From contig NZ_LVCF01000001.1 of assembly GCF_001594145.1 (NCBI RefSeq), positions 62,001 through 126,000 of the forward strand: DNA of 64,000 nt, in the 5' to 3' direction. The position numbers and the translations under genes were made by a program. Positions 17,950-28,078 of the stretch are shown here, one piece after another. The notes beneath the pieces are model-generated. The model did no database searches and was not told the DNA's origin. It worked only from the letters and a program-made list of their open reading frames with translations. Numbering within the stretch: the stretch's first letter is position 1; the number at the start of each line of letters is the position of its first letter. The stretch comes from Branchiibius sp. NY16-3462-2 (GTDB lineage: Bacteria; Actinomycetota; Actinomycetes; Actinomycetales; Dermatophilaceae).

Positions 17950-18867
17950 TCAGCTGGCATCCGCGAGGGCGCTGGCGCCGCCAACGATCTCGCTGATCTC
18001 CTGGGTGATCTCCGCCTGGCGCGCCTGGTTGGCGAGGCGCGTGTAGGTCTTGATCAGATCCTCGGCGTTGTCGGTCGCCGACTTCATCGCGCGCTGGCGG
18101 GCCGCCAGCTCGGAGGCCGCCGACTGCAGCAACGCGTTGTAGATACGGGCCGTGACGTACCGCGGCAGCAGCGCGTCCAGGACCTCTCCGGTGCTCGGCT
18201 CGAAGTCGTAGAGCGGCAGCGGTCCGTCCGGGACGTGGTGCTGCTCGTCCTCCCCCAGGTCGTCGGCGTCCACGACCTCCAGAGGCAGCAGGCGCACGAC
18301 CTGCGGCTCCTGGTTGACCATGTTGACGAACCGGGTGTAGACGATGTGCACCTCATCGACGCCACCGTCGTCCGAGCCCTTCACGAACTGGTCGGTCAGG
18401 ACCTCGCCGATCTCGCGAGCGACCTCGAACGGCGGCGAGTCGGTGAATCCCGTCCATTCCTGGACGTATTCACGACGACGGAACCGGTAGTAGCTGACGC
18501 CCTTGCGACCGACCAGGTAGGGCAGCACTTCCTTGCCCTCGTTGGTCAGTCGCTCGATCAGCTCGGCGCTCTTCTTCACCGCGTTGACCGAGTAGGCACC
18601 AGCCAACCCGCGGTCGCTGGTGACGATCAGCACCGCCGCGCGCTTGGGGTTCTCGCGTTCGGTGGTCAGCGGGTGGACCTCGTTGGAGTGCGTGGCCACC
18701 GCCGAGCAGGCCCGGGTCAGAGCCAGCGCGTACGGCGTGGACTCGGTGACCCGCTGCCGTGCCTTGACGACCCGGCTGGCAGCGATCAACTCCATGGCGC
18801 GGGTGATCTTCTTGGTCGCCTGCACCGAGCGGATCCGCTGACGGTAGACCCGTTGCTGTCCGGCCAT
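17950..18867 (-). CDS. atpG: ATP synthase F1 subunit gamma
   Basis: A 305-residue gamma subunit, the rotating shaft of F1. The N-terminal helix shows AGQQRVYRQRIRSVQATKKITRAMELIA and the C-terminal helix SATDNAEDLIKTYTRLANQARQAEITQEI; both are family signatures. Between residues about 190 and 230 there is an acidic insertion (DADDLGEDEQHH), comparable to the actinobacterial gamma loop that is implicated in ATPase suppression in mycobacteria. The ATG is preceded by a good ribosome site (AAGGGAAGGAG). It lies between atpA (54 bp) and atpD (42 bp). Confidence 0.98.
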   Translation of the reverse strand: MAGQQRVYRQRIRSVQATKKITRAMELIAASRVVKARQRVTESTPYALALTRACSAVATHSNEVHPLTTERENPKRAAVLIVTSDRGLAGAYSVNAVKKSAELIERLTNEGKEVLPYLVGRKGVSYYRFRRREYVQEWTGFTDSPPFEVAREIGEVLTDQFVKGSDDGGVDEVHIVYTRFVNMVNQEPQVVRLLPLEVVDADDLGEDEQHHVPDGPLPLYDFEPSTGEVLDALLPRYVTARIYNALLQSAASELAARQRAMKSATDNAEDLIKTYTRLANQARQAEITQEISEIVGGASALADAS

Positions 18868-18921
18868 CAGAGACTCCTTCCCTTATCGGCGGGGTGGTCA
18901 ATCGTCATCGACGGTTGACGG

Positions 18922-20550
<1,629 letters not shown>

Positions 20551-20682
20551 TGTCTTCTCCTTCTGGCTCGGCCTCAGGGGGCCGGTCCTGCAAGTCTTCT
20601 TCGAGTCTTCTTCGTCGTACGCCGGGTGTCCGGCTGACCGGTAAGGGCCAGTGGCCGGTGAGCCGGCCACCGCTTCCGTCGG

Positions 20683-21495
20683 CTAGCCGGCCAGCAGCCT
20701 TTGCGCCTGCGAGAGGCGCGACAGGATCGTGCCGTCGATGATCTCGTCGCCGACCTGGATCCGCAGCCCGCCGACCACGGAGGGATCCACGACTAGATCG
20801 ACGCGCACGGGGCGGCCATACATCTGCGCCAGCGCCTGGGATACCCGCTGTTGCAACGCCTCATCCAGCGGGAACGCCGAAGTCACCGTCGCAGTCAGCT
20901 GCTCACGCAACCGGGCAGCGATCGTGCCGTAGCCGGTGAGCACCCGGACCAGTCGCTGCCCTCGCGGGTGCGACACGGCCTGGGACACCAGCTCGATCGT
21001 CTGCGGGGCGGTCTTACCCTCCAGCAGACCGCGCATCAGTCCGGCCTTGTCCGCTGCGCTGCGCTGCGGATCGGACAGCGCGTTCTGCAGGTCCGGCGAA
21101 CCGGACACCACCCGCTCGACGCGGAAGAGTTCGTCCTCCACGCGGTCCAGTGCACCGTCGCGGTCGGCACCCACCAGCAGGGCCTCCACGGCGAGCTGCT
21201 CGGCCCCGTCGACCAGGTCGTTCTCCGTGGACCAGCGCGAGCCGACCAAAGAGTTGACGACCGCGATTGTCGCGTCACTTACCTTGCCGCGCAGCAGACC
21301 GTCCGCAAGCTGCTGCTTGCCGGTCTCCTCGCGGGTCGGGTCCGCCAGGGCCCGGCGCAGCGAGTGCGAGTCATCCAACAGGTTGGTGACCGCGAACAGC
21401 TCATTACCCAGACCCGTCGGGTCAGCGCCCGCGCTCAGCTGCTGACGAAGGACCGTGCGGCCCGCCACCAGTGCTTCACGAGAGGATCCGAGCAT
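20683..21495 (-). CDS. atpH: ATP synthase F1 subunit delta
   Basis: A 270-residue delta subunit, joining the F1 head to the peripheral stalk. The N-terminal helical OSCP domain begins about residue 95 (EQLAVEALLVGADRDGALD) after a duplicated helical region. The C-terminal signature VDPSVVGGLRIQVGDEIIDGTI is textbook. At 270 residues it is longer than E. coli delta (177), as in many Actinobacteria. Its ATG shares one base with the atpF stop (TGATG), so the two are translationally coupled. Confidence 0.96.
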   Translation of the reverse strand: MLGSSREALVAGRTVLRQQLSAGADPTGLGNELFAVTNLLDDSHSLRRALADPTREETGKQQLADGLLRGKVSDATIAVVNSLVGSRWSTENDLVDGAEQLAVEALLVGADRDGALDRVEDELFRVERVVSGSPDLQNALSDPQRSAADKAGLMRGLLEGKTAPQTIELVSQAVSHPRGQRLVRVLTGYGTIAARLREQLTATVTSAFPLDEALQQRVSQALAQMYGRPVRVDLVVDPSVVGGLRIQVGDEIIDGTILSRLSQAQRLLAG

Positions 21496-22076
21496 CAGGA
21501 GCCCGCCTCGGTCCCGACCGAGGTCGGGGTGACGTCGCCCGACTCCAGGTCAGCCAGGAAGCGCTCCACGATGCCGCGCTGACGGGCCTCGTCCTCCAGC
21601 GACTCTCCGACGATCTTGCCGGCGAGGTCGGTCGACAGGCGCCCTACCTCACCACGCAACTGGACGCTGGCCTGCTGGCGTTCGGCCTCGATCTGCTTGT
21701 GCGCGGAGTCGATGAGTCGAGCACCCTCCTCGTTGGCCTTGGTCCGGGCCTCTTCGACGATCTGCGCGCCCTGACCGCGAGCCTGCTCGCGGATCTGGGC
21801 CGCCTCGGCGCGGGCGTCGTGCAGCTGGGCTTCGTACTTGGCCTTGGCTTCCTCGGCTTCGTGCTGCGCCTGGGCGGCGTGCTCGATGCCACCCTCGATC
21901 GCGGCACGACGCTTGTCGTAGAGCTCCTCGAGGCGGGGCACCACGTACTTGGCGAAGGCCCAGTACAGGATCCCGAAGGAGATCAGTCCGACGAGAAGCT
22001 CCATCGGGTGCGGCAGCAGCGGGAGCTGCTCCGGCCAGCCGGCGCCTTCAGAGGTGGCGAGGGATGCGACCGTCAC
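21495..22076 (-). CDS. atpF: ATP synthase F0 subunit b
   Basis: A 193-residue peripheral-stalk subunit. One membrane helix (about residues 25-48, PMELLVGLISFGILYWAFA) is followed by a long charged coiled coil rich in Ala, Glu, Arg and Gln, with the dimerisation region AQHEAEEAKAKYEAQL. Length and layout match the family. The stop overlaps the atpH start by one base and atpE ends 50 bp upstream. Confidence 0.97.
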   Translation of the reverse strand: MTVASLATSEGAGWPEQLPLLPHPMELLVGLISFGILYWAFAKYVVPRLEELYDKRRAAIEGGIEHAAQAQHEAEEAKAKYEAQLHDARAEAAQIREQARGQGAQIVEEARTKANEEGARLIDSAHKQIEAERQQASVQLRGEVGRLSTDLAGKIVGESLEDEARQRGIVERFLADLESGDVTPTSVGTEAGS

Positions 22077-22126
22077 GGTGCTTCCTTATCTCTTGCAGGG
22101 GAATGGGTTGCGCGAGTGGGGCTGGG

Positions 22127-22339
22127 TCAGCCCTTGAAGACGAACGCGAACACCAGACCCAGGATGGCAAGGGCCTCGGTGAGGGCCATGCCGGTGAAGG
22201 CGATGGTCTGCAGCATGCCGCGGGTCTCCGGCTGGCGGGCGACACCGTTGATGTAGGCCGCGAAGATCAGGCCGATACCGATGCCGGGGCCGATGGCGGC
22301 AAGACCGTAGCCGAGGAATGCGATGGAGCCAGTCATCAT
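22127..22339 (-). CDS. atpE: ATP synthase F0 subunit c
   Basis: A 70-residue proteolipid with two membrane helices. The polar loop is ARQPETRG, the first helix has the glycine-rich GLAAIGPGIGIG packing motif, and the ion-binding Glu sits in GMALTEALAI. No sodium-type Gln/Ser ligand set is evident, so a proton ring is likely. Many copies per complex are needed, yet the mRNA shows no obvious special signal beyond a ribosome site (AAGGAAAG) about 10 bases before the ATG. This subunit is the target of bedaquiline in mycobacteria. Confidence 0.98.
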   Translation of the reverse strand: MMTGSIAFLGYGLAAIGPGIGIGLIFAAYINGVARQPETRGMLQTIAFTGMALTEALAILGLVFAFVFKG

Positions 22340-22408
22340 TTCTTACTTTCCTTCTGTGTGGTCCCCGGTGCGGTCGCCCCAGGGGTCGTGCATTGGCGGG
22401 ATGGAAAC

Positions 22409-23203
22409 TCAGTGGCCGTCGGAGGTTGCGTCGGCGATGTACAGCGCGGCCAGCAACACGAAGATGAAGGCCTGCAGGAACTGGATCAGCAACTCGAAGA
22501 AGCTCATCAGCACGGCGAACGCGATCGACAAGATGCCGGCGCCCCTGATCGCGAAGTTGTCCATGTGCAGCAGGAGGTACTCGCCACCGACGATGAAGAC
22601 CAGCAGCATCAGGTGGCCGGCCATCATGTTGCCGAAGAGTCGCAGCGCCAGCGTCAGCGGCCGGATGAAGAAGTAGGTCAGGAACTCCAGGACCCACATG
22701 ATCGGGACCAGCCAGCCGGGCAGACCAGCAGGGGTCAACGAGCCGAGGTACTTGCCGAAGCCACCCTTATGCCGGATAGCAGTCACGTGGTATACGACGT
22801 AGACGATGGCCGTCAGCACGATCGGGAAGGCGATACGGGCTGTTGTCGGGTACTGGATGAACGGGATGAAGCCGGCGAAGTTGTTCAGCAGGATGACGGT
22901 GAACAGGCTGAACAGCAGCGGCAGGAACGGCTTGAAGTTCTTGGTGCCGATGATGTCCTTGGCGATCGTGTTGCGCACGAAGTCATAGGACGACTCCAGC
23001 AGCCACTGGCCCTTGCTGGGCACCATCTTCAGGTTGCGGGTGCCGATCATGTAGACGCCGATGATCAGCACGACCGAGAGAATCATCATGACGGCCGGAC
23101 GGGTCAGCGCCCAGTTGCTGTCGCCACCAATCAGCGGCCACCAGAAGTCGCTAGTACCCGGCGACACGAACTCGTCGGCGGGAAGCGCCACAAGCAAACT
23201 CAC
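22409..23203 (-). CDS. atpB: ATP synthase F0 subunit a
   Basis: A 264-residue membrane subunit forming the proton half-channels. About six hydrophobic helices are visible. The essential Arg is in ALRLFGNMMAGHLMLL, and the last helices carry FAVLMSFFELLIQFLQAFIF. The GTG at 23203 has GAGGAG nine bases upstream. A 190-bp gap separates it from the AtpI-like gene; I see no clear promoter in the gap. Confidence 0.97.
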   Translation of the reverse strand: MSLLVALPADEFVSPGTSDFWWPLIGGDSNWALTRPAVMMILSVVLIIGVYMIGTRNLKMVPSKGQWLLESSYDFVRNTIAKDIIGTKNFKPFLPLLFSLFTVILLNNFAGFIPFIQYPTTARIAFPIVLTAIVYVVYHVTAIRHKGGFGKYLGSLTPAGLPGWLVPIMWVLEFLTYFFIRPLTLALRLFGNMMAGHLMLLVFIVGGEYLLLHMDNFAIRGAGILSIAFAVLMSFFELLIQFLQAFIFVLLAALYIADATSDGH

Positions 23204-23393
23204 ACAAACTCCTCAGTCAACATCCAGTTTGACGGTCGAACCTGGGATCGGGTGCTCCTACCCATCGCGCACCGCCGTGACCCAGGGTGACTGCGTCGAG
23301 GTTGCGGGAAGGTACCGGATACCGGTGAAGTCACTGCGAAGAATACCCGACGCACGGCTGCCTCTTGGCCACGGGACGGCTCGCAGGCGCACC

Positions 23394-23873
23394 TCACGTC
23401 GACCCCTTCGGGTCGGTTCCGACGGTGTCGGAGACCACGGGGTCGTAGATCGGCTGCCGGGACCGGCGAAATCCGATGATCTGGAACACCTGCCACGCGA
23501 TCACCACGACGACCACCGCGATCGCGGTAGCGGGTCCGTCGAGGCTCTTGATCTGCACGGCGGCCGCCAGAACCAGCCCGAGGACCAGTACCTGGCCGAA
23601 GAACACGGCGAGGCCGGCGGCCATCAGCAGCGCGGGATCGAGGTTGCGCAATCGCATCAGGACCAACAGGCCACTGGCGAAGAACGCGAGAGCAAGCACC
23701 GCCCCGAACAGAGCGGAAAGTCCCCCGGCCGGACCGCGGACGATCCACAAGACGATGGCGGTGATCAGGCCACAGATGGCTGCCGGAACGAATGCCGCCC
23801 GCAGCAGCGGTGCGAAGGGGGACTCGGCCAGCGGCACGGGTGTGGCCACCTCAGTGTCGCGTGAGTCGGTCAT
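23394..23873 (-). CDS. AtpI-like membrane protein
   Basis: A 159-residue protein with four hydrophobic helices (about 25-45, 48-70, 82-105 and 115-135), at the position of AtpI/Rv1303 ahead of atpB. AtpI-type proteins help c-ring assembly or magnesium handling. Sequence similarity to E. coli AtpI is weak by eye, so the call rests on topology and position. The start at 23873 has GGAGAG upstream, and a strong promoter with a Crp-like site lies 27-68 bp upstream, so this is the first gene of the atp operon. Confidence 0.75.
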   Translation of the reverse strand: MTDSRDTEVATPVPLAESPFAPLLRAAFVPAAICGLITAIVLWIVRGPAGGLSALFGAVLALAFFASGLLVLMRLRNLDPALLMAAGLAVFFGQVLVLGLVLAAAVQIKSLDGPATAIAVVVVVIAWQVFQIIGFRRSRQPIYDPVVSDTVGTDPKGST

Positions 23874-23899
23874 TGACTCTCTCCAGGCCGGTCGTGGGC

Positions 23900-23941
23900 G
23901 TCATATCGGGCGTCGCGCGAGCGCTTGTGAAAACTATCACA
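23900..23941 (-). promoter_or_regulatory. atp operon promoter with Crp/GlxR-type site
   Basis: TGTGA-N6-TCACA at 23926-23941 is a perfect Crp/GlxR consensus; the symmetric arms extend to eight bases (GCTTGTGA / TCACAAGC, 23923-23944). A -10-like TATGAC follows at 23905-23900. With a start site about seven bases beyond the -10, the palindrome is centred near -40.5, close to the class II activator position of -41.5. It overlaps the wecA stop, so a wecA-terminator role is the alternative, but no U-tract follows. Confidence 0.6.
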
Positions 23942-25034
23942 AGCTCCGGGTGCGCCTCCACTTGGGCAGTCCCCAGGTCAGTGCCAGGGACGCCACCAGC
24001 AGCACTGCGAGCAGGACCAGCGCGACCACTGCGGGCAGGTAGGCCAGCGCCAGGATACTCAGCGCGCCCGCGGCGGACCACAGGTAGAGCAAGAGCACTG
24101 CCTCGCGGTGGGGGTGGCCCATCTGCAGCATGCGGTGGTGCAGATGTTTGGAGTCGGCGGTCCAGAATTTCCCCCGCCGGCGCACGACTGCCCACACCAC
24201 GTCGATGATCGGTAGCGCCAGGACCAGCATCGGTAACGCGATGGGCAACCACGAGGCGTACGTCGCGGACTGCCCGGTCGCACCCGCCGGATCGAAGTTG
24301 CCGGTGAACGAGATGGTCGCGGCCGACAAGAGCAGCCCCAGCAGCAACGCCCCCGCATCACCCATGAACAGCCGCGCGGGATGGAAGTTGTGCGGCAGGA
24401 AGCCCAGGCAGATGCCGATCAGAGCCGCCGCGATGAACGCGGCTGAGGAGAAGACACTGCCCGGGACGTCACGGGAGGCGATCGAATAGGTCCACAGGAA
24501 GAACGTGATGCCGGCGATCGCGACGATCCCTGCGGCCAGGCCATCCAACCCGTCGACGAAGTTCACCGCGGTCGTGGTGGCGATCACGATGAGGATGGTG
24601 ATCGCCACCAGGATGGGCGCCGGCAGGATCGTCTGGCCGCCGAGCGGGATGTTGACCATCGTCACGCCGGCGTAGGCCATCACCCCCGCCGCGATCATCT
24701 GACCCGCGAACTTCGTGATCGGGTCGAGCTCGCGGAAGTCGTCCACCGCACCCAGCGCGGTGATCAACGTCGCGGCGATCAGGACACCGACCAGCGGTCC
24801 GAAGTTGTCCGAGATCGTCCGTGAGAGGTAGGGCAGATGATCGGCGACCACCAGCGCTGCCGCGAAGCCGACCAGCATCCCGACGCCGCCCAGGCGCGGG
24901 ACCGGGGTGGTGTGCACATCGCGCCCGCGCACCGGCGTGAACGCGCCGAACCGGATCGCCAGCCAACGCACCGCCGGGGTGATCACGAAGGTGATCACCC
25001 CGGCGATGACGGCGACAAGGACGTATTCGCGCAC
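23937..25034 (-). CDS. wecA: Polyprenyl-phosphate N-acetylglucosaminyl-1-phosphate transferase (WecA/MraY-like)
   Basis: A 365-residue membrane enzyme with about eleven helices. It moves GlcNAc-1-phosphate (or a related sugar) from UDP-sugar to decaprenyl/undecaprenyl phosphate, the first step of arabinogalactan-linker, teichoic acid or polysaccharide synthesis. The catalytic motifs are GAVDDFRELDP, NFVDGLDGLAAG, LFMGDAGALLLG and the His-rich SKHLHHRML. It is the counterpart of Rv1302 (rfe/wecA) in the same synteny. It begins 23 bp after glyA. The sugar donor cannot be told from sequence. Confidence 0.93.
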   Translation of the reverse strand: MREYVLVAVIAGVITFVITPAVRWLAIRFGAFTPVRGRDVHTTPVPRLGGVGMLVGFAAALVVADHLPYLSRTISDNFGPLVGVLIAATLITALGAVDDFRELDPITKFAGQMIAAGVMAYAGVTMVNIPLGGQTILPAPILVAITILIVIATTTAVNFVDGLDGLAAGIVAIAGITFFLWTYSIASRDVPGSVFSSAAFIAAALIGICLGFLPHNFHPARLFMGDAGALLLGLLLSAATISFTGNFDPAGATGQSATYASWLPIALPMLVLALPIIDVVWAVVRRRGKFWTADSKHLHHRMLQMGHPHREAVLLLYLWSAAGALSILALAYLPAVVALVLLAVLLVASLALTWGLPKWRRTRSL

Positions 25035-25057
25035 AGATCAGGACAGCACAGGAGGTA

Positions 25058-26335
25058 CTAGCGCGGGTACGCCGGGAACTGCCCGACCAACTCGTGCACC
25101 TGCGCGCGGACCTCCTTGGAGACCGCATTGTCGGGGTCGGCGTCGCCCTTGGTGACGGCCGTGGCGATGAGGTCGGCGATGGTCTTCATCTGCTCAGGTC
25201 CCATGCCCTGGGTGGTGACACTCGGCGTACCCACCCGGATGCCGGAGGCGATGTTCGGCTTGGCCGGGTCGAACGGAATCGCGTTCTTGTTCAACACGAT
25301 TCCCGCCGCGTCCGCGCGGGCCTCGGCGTCGGCGCCGGTGACGCCGACGGCCTGCAGGTCGTGCAGCGACAGGTGCGTGTCGGTGCCGCCCGTGGTCGGG
25401 CGGATGCCGTGCGCGTCGAGGCCGGCCGCGAGCGCCTGGGAGTTGACGATGACCTGCTTGACGTACGCCGCGTACTCGGGTGTCGCGCACTCCTTGAAGT
25501 TGACCGCCTTGGCGGCGATCGTGTGCATCTGCGGACCACCCTGCATCATCGGGAAGACCGCCTTGTCCAACTTCGCGGCGTGCTCCTCCTTGCAGACCAG
25601 CGCACCCGAGCGGGGACCGCGCAGCACCTTGTGCGTGGTGAAGGTGACCACGTCGGCGTACGGGACCGGCGAGGGGATCGCCTTGCCGGCGACCAGACCG
25701 ATGAAGTGGGCCGCGTCGACCCAGAAGATGGCGCCGATCTCGTCGGCGAGGTTGCGGAAGAACTCGAAGTCGATCAACCGCGGGATCGCCGACCCGCCGG
25801 CCAGGATCACCTTGGGCTGATGCTCGCGCGCCAGCTCGGCGACCTGGTCGTAGTCGATGTCCTCGGTCTGCTTGTCGACGCCGTAGTGCACGGCGTTGAA
25901 CCACTTGCCGGAGAAGGACACCTTCGTGCCGTGGGTCAGGTGGCCACCCATCGGCAGCGCCATCGCGAGGATGGTGTCGCCCGGTGCCATGAAGGCGCCG
26001 TAGACGGCCTGGTTGGCGCTGGCGCCGGAGTGCGGTTGCACGTTGGCGTGGTCGGCACCGAACAGGTCCTTGCACCGCTGGATCGCGAGGTTCTCGGCCT
26101 TGTCGACCTCGGAGCAACCGCCGTAGTAGCGGCGGCCGGGGTAGCCCTCGGCGTACTTGTTGGACAGTGTCGAACCCAGGGCGGTCAGCACCGCCGGGGA
26201 GGACATGTTCTCGCTGGCGATCAACTGCAGGCCGCCGCGCAGGCGCTCCAGCTCGGAGAGCAGGACGCCGGCGATGTCCGGGTCGAACGCAGCCAGGGCC
26301 TCGTAGTCGGAGCCGTAGAAGGGGGTAGTGCTCAC
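25058..26335 (-). CDS. glyA: Serine hydroxymethyltransferase
   Basis: A 425-residue PLP enzyme converting serine and tetrahydrofolate to glycine and 5,10-methylene-THF. The PLP lysine is in VVTFTTHKVLRGPRSG, and the folate/PLP region is IASENMSSPAV near residue 40. The GTG at 26335 (STTPFYGSDYEAL) overlaps the sua5 stop by 4 bp (GTGA), so they are translationally coupled. In M. tuberculosis no glyA lies between sua5 and wecA, so its presence here is an insertion into the ancestral order, though same-strand and operon-compatible. Confidence 0.96.
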   Translation of the reverse strand: MSTTPFYGSDYEALAAFDPDIAGVLLSELERLRGGLQLIASENMSSPAVLTALGSTLSNKYAEGYPGRRYYGGCSEVDKAENLAIQRCKDLFGADHANVQPHSGASANQAVYGAFMAPGDTILAMALPMGGHLTHGTKVSFSGKWFNAVHYGVDKQTEDIDYDQVAELAREHQPKVILAGGSAIPRLIDFEFFRNLADEIGAIFWVDAAHFIGLVAGKAIPSPVPYADVVTFTTHKVLRGPRSGALVCKEEHAAKLDKAVFPMMQGGPQMHTIAAKAVNFKECATPEYAAYVKQVIVNSQALAAGLDAHGIRPTTGGTDTHLSLHDLQAVGVTGADAEARADAAGIVLNKNAIPFDPAKPNIASGIRVGTPSVTTQGMGPEQMKTIADLIATAVTKGDADPDNAVSKEVRAQVHELVGQFPAYPR

Positions 26336-27216
26336 GGGTTCACCTCGGGTCGGTCGGTGGTGGCGTCGTCTGTGGTGGAAGGGGCCTCGGAATTCCAATG
26401 TTCACCGATCGACTCCGGGGCCGGAGGGGCATCGGCGGAATCGAGAACAGTTGCGTCATCGGGCAGTTCGGGCAGCGCTTGGTCCGGATGCGGCTCCTCA
26501 TCCCCGGGAGCCACGGCCGACTCGTCGCCGATCGGCTCGGGATCGCCCGGGTCGACGCTGACGCCCAGGCCGGTGATGAGTTCCACCGGGCCGAGGATCT
26601 CGCGCAGCGAATCCAGACTCACCGAGCCTTCGCGCAGGACGACCGGGTCGGCCTTGGTGCAGTCCAGGATGGTCGAGGGCTCGGTGTCGGAGCGGGTGCC
26701 GCCGTCCAGGAACACCTCGACGAAGCCACCGAGGGCGAAGCCGGCCTCGGTGATCGTGGTTGCTGCTGGTCTGCCGGTCTTGTTCGCCGAACTCACCGCG
26801 AGCGGCCCGGTCAGCGACAACAACTCGCGGGCGATCTCATCGTCAGGCACCCGCAGGCCGACCGTGCCGTTGGTCTCCCCCAGGTCCCAGGCCAGCGACG
26901 GCTGGGCCCGGAAGATCAGGGTCAGGCCGCCGGGCCAGAAGGCGTCCATCAGCCGATTGGCGTACGACGGTACGTCCATCGCCAGACCCGGAACGGTCTC
27001 GCGGCCGGGGATCAGGACCGGCGGCGGCATCTCCCGGCCACGTCCCTTGGCCGACAGCAGCGTCTGCACGGCGACCGGGCTGAACGCGTCAGCGCCGATG
27101 CCGTAGACGGTGTCGGTCGGCAGCACGATGCATTCGCCGTTCTCGATGGCGGTGCGGGCTGCGGTCAGACCCTCGGAGCGCTGATCCGCGTCGGAGCAGT
27201 CGAAGATCTCACTCAC
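26332..27216 (-). CDS. L-threonylcarbamoyladenylate synthase (Sua5/YrdC) with acidic C-terminal tail
   Basis: A 294-residue Sua5/YrdC protein, using threonine, bicarbonate and ATP to make the intermediate for t6A at position 37 of ANN-decoding tRNAs. Signatures are VLPTDTVYGIGADAF, KGRGREMPPPVLI, FWPGGLTLIF and GPLAVSSANKTG. The catalytic domain ends about residue 210; the rest is an acidic Pro/Asp/Glu-rich, probably disordered extension of about 85 residues, unlike the 217-residue M. tuberculosis homologue. The GTG at 27216 is supported by TAGGAT exactly seven bases upstream. It overlaps glyA by 4 bp. Confidence 0.93.
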   Translation of the reverse strand: MSEIFDCSDADQRSEGLTAARTAIENGECIVLPTDTVYGIGADAFSPVAVQTLLSAKGRGREMPPPVLIPGRETVPGLAMDVPSYANRLMDAFWPGGLTLIFRAQPSLAWDLGETNGTVGLRVPDDEIARELLSLTGPLAVSSANKTGRPAATTITEAGFALGGFVEVFLDGGTRSDTEPSTILDCTKADPVVLREGSVSLDSLREILGPVELITGLGVSVDPGDPEPIGDESAVAPGDEEPHPDQALPELPDDATVLDSADAPPAPESIGEHWNSEAPSTTDDATTDRPEVNP

Positions 27217-27229
27217 GGTCGCGATCCTA
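27217..27229 (-). promoter_or_regulatory. -10 element, leaderless start of sua5
   Basis: TAGGAT at 27229-27224 overlaps the last codon of prmC and is followed by exactly seven bases to the GTG at 27216. No Shine-Dalgarno. It suggests sua5-glyA can be transcribed separately from prfA-prmC. Confidence 0.55.
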
Positions 27230-28078
27230 TCGGTCGACACGCACGGCCCGGACCGCGCGCGGGCGGCCGGTGAGGTCCACCTCGTCGGTGACGTCGCGCC
27301 ACCGGCCGTCGGCGCGCAGCGCGGCCGGCAGCGAGTCCCCTTGGCTGTCGGCGTGCTCCATGATCAGGACGCCCCCATCACGCAACAGATCCGCGGCGCG
27401 AGCAGCGACCGCGAGCGGGATGCGCAGGCCGTCGGCGCTGCCGCCGTAGAGCGCTACCTGCGGGTCGTGGTCGCGCACCTCGGGATCGATGGGCTCCATG
27501 CCGACCGGGATGTACGGCGGGTTGCTCACGACTACGTCGACCTCGCCGAGAAGCGCCGGGAAGGCCGTGCGGGCATCACCAAGACTGAGGTTCACGTCGA
27601 GGCCGAGGGTTTGCGCGTTGCGCTGTGCCCAGGCGAATGCGAGTTCGTCGACCTCGATGGCCGCCACCTGCAGATCCGGGCGCTCCTGCTTGATGGCCAG
27701 GGCAATCGCCCCGGAGCCGGTGCACAGATCGGTGACTGTGGCCTGCTCCCCTGCTGCCGCGAGCACCAGGTCGACCAGCAGCTCGGTCTCCGGCCGCGGG
27801 ATGAAGACCCCCGGCCCGACGGACAGTTCGAGATGCCGGAAGGGTGCCCGTCCGGTGAGGTGCTGCAGCGGGACGCGCCGGGTGCGTTCGTCGACCAGTT
27901 CCGCCAGCGCGACCAGTTGTTGCTCATCCGGGCGACGACCCAGCACCAGGTCGCGTCGGGCATCGGAGGGGCTGCGACCCCAGACGTGCGCGACCAGAGC
28001 CAACCCATCGGCGTACGCCGAGGGCACGCCGGCCTGCGTCAGACGCTCGGTGACCGTCCGCAACAGATCGTCGCTCAC
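27227..28078 (-). CDS. prmC: Peptide chain release factor N5-glutamine methyltransferase
   Basis: A 283-residue SAM-dependent methyltransferase that methylates the Gln of the GGQ motif in release factors. The N-terminal helical substrate-binding domain ends near residue 85. The SAM-binding motif is VTDLCTGSGAIALAIKQ and the catalytic NPPY is in DVVVSNPPYIP. It overlaps the end of prfA by 4 bp, giving a substrate-enzyme gene pair as in most bacteria. Length is normal. Confidence 0.96.
   Translation of the reverse strand: MSDDLLRTVTERLTQAGVPSAYADGLALVAHVWGRSPSDARRDLVLGRRPDEQQLVALAELVDERTRRVPLQHLTGRAPFRHLELSVGPGVFIPRPETELLVDLVLAAAGEQATVTDLCTGSGAIALAIKQERPDLQVAAIEVDELAFAWAQRNAQTLGLDVNLSLGDARTAFPALLGEVDVVVSNPPYIPVGMEPIDPEVRDHDPQVALYGGSADGLRIPLAVAARAADLLRDGGVLIMEHADSQGDSLPAALRADGRWRDVTDEVDLTGRPRAVRAVRVDR

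Noticed and set aside
16411..18918. A plus-strand open frame of about 835 codons opposite atpD and atpG
   Set aside because: It spans two genuine genes and their gap and has no recognisable motif; it is an antisense shadow.
20551..20670. N-terminal extension of atpA to 20670
   Set aside because: The extension lacks family similarity, and the ATG at 20550 has a good ribosome site and gives the standard alpha-subunit N-terminus.
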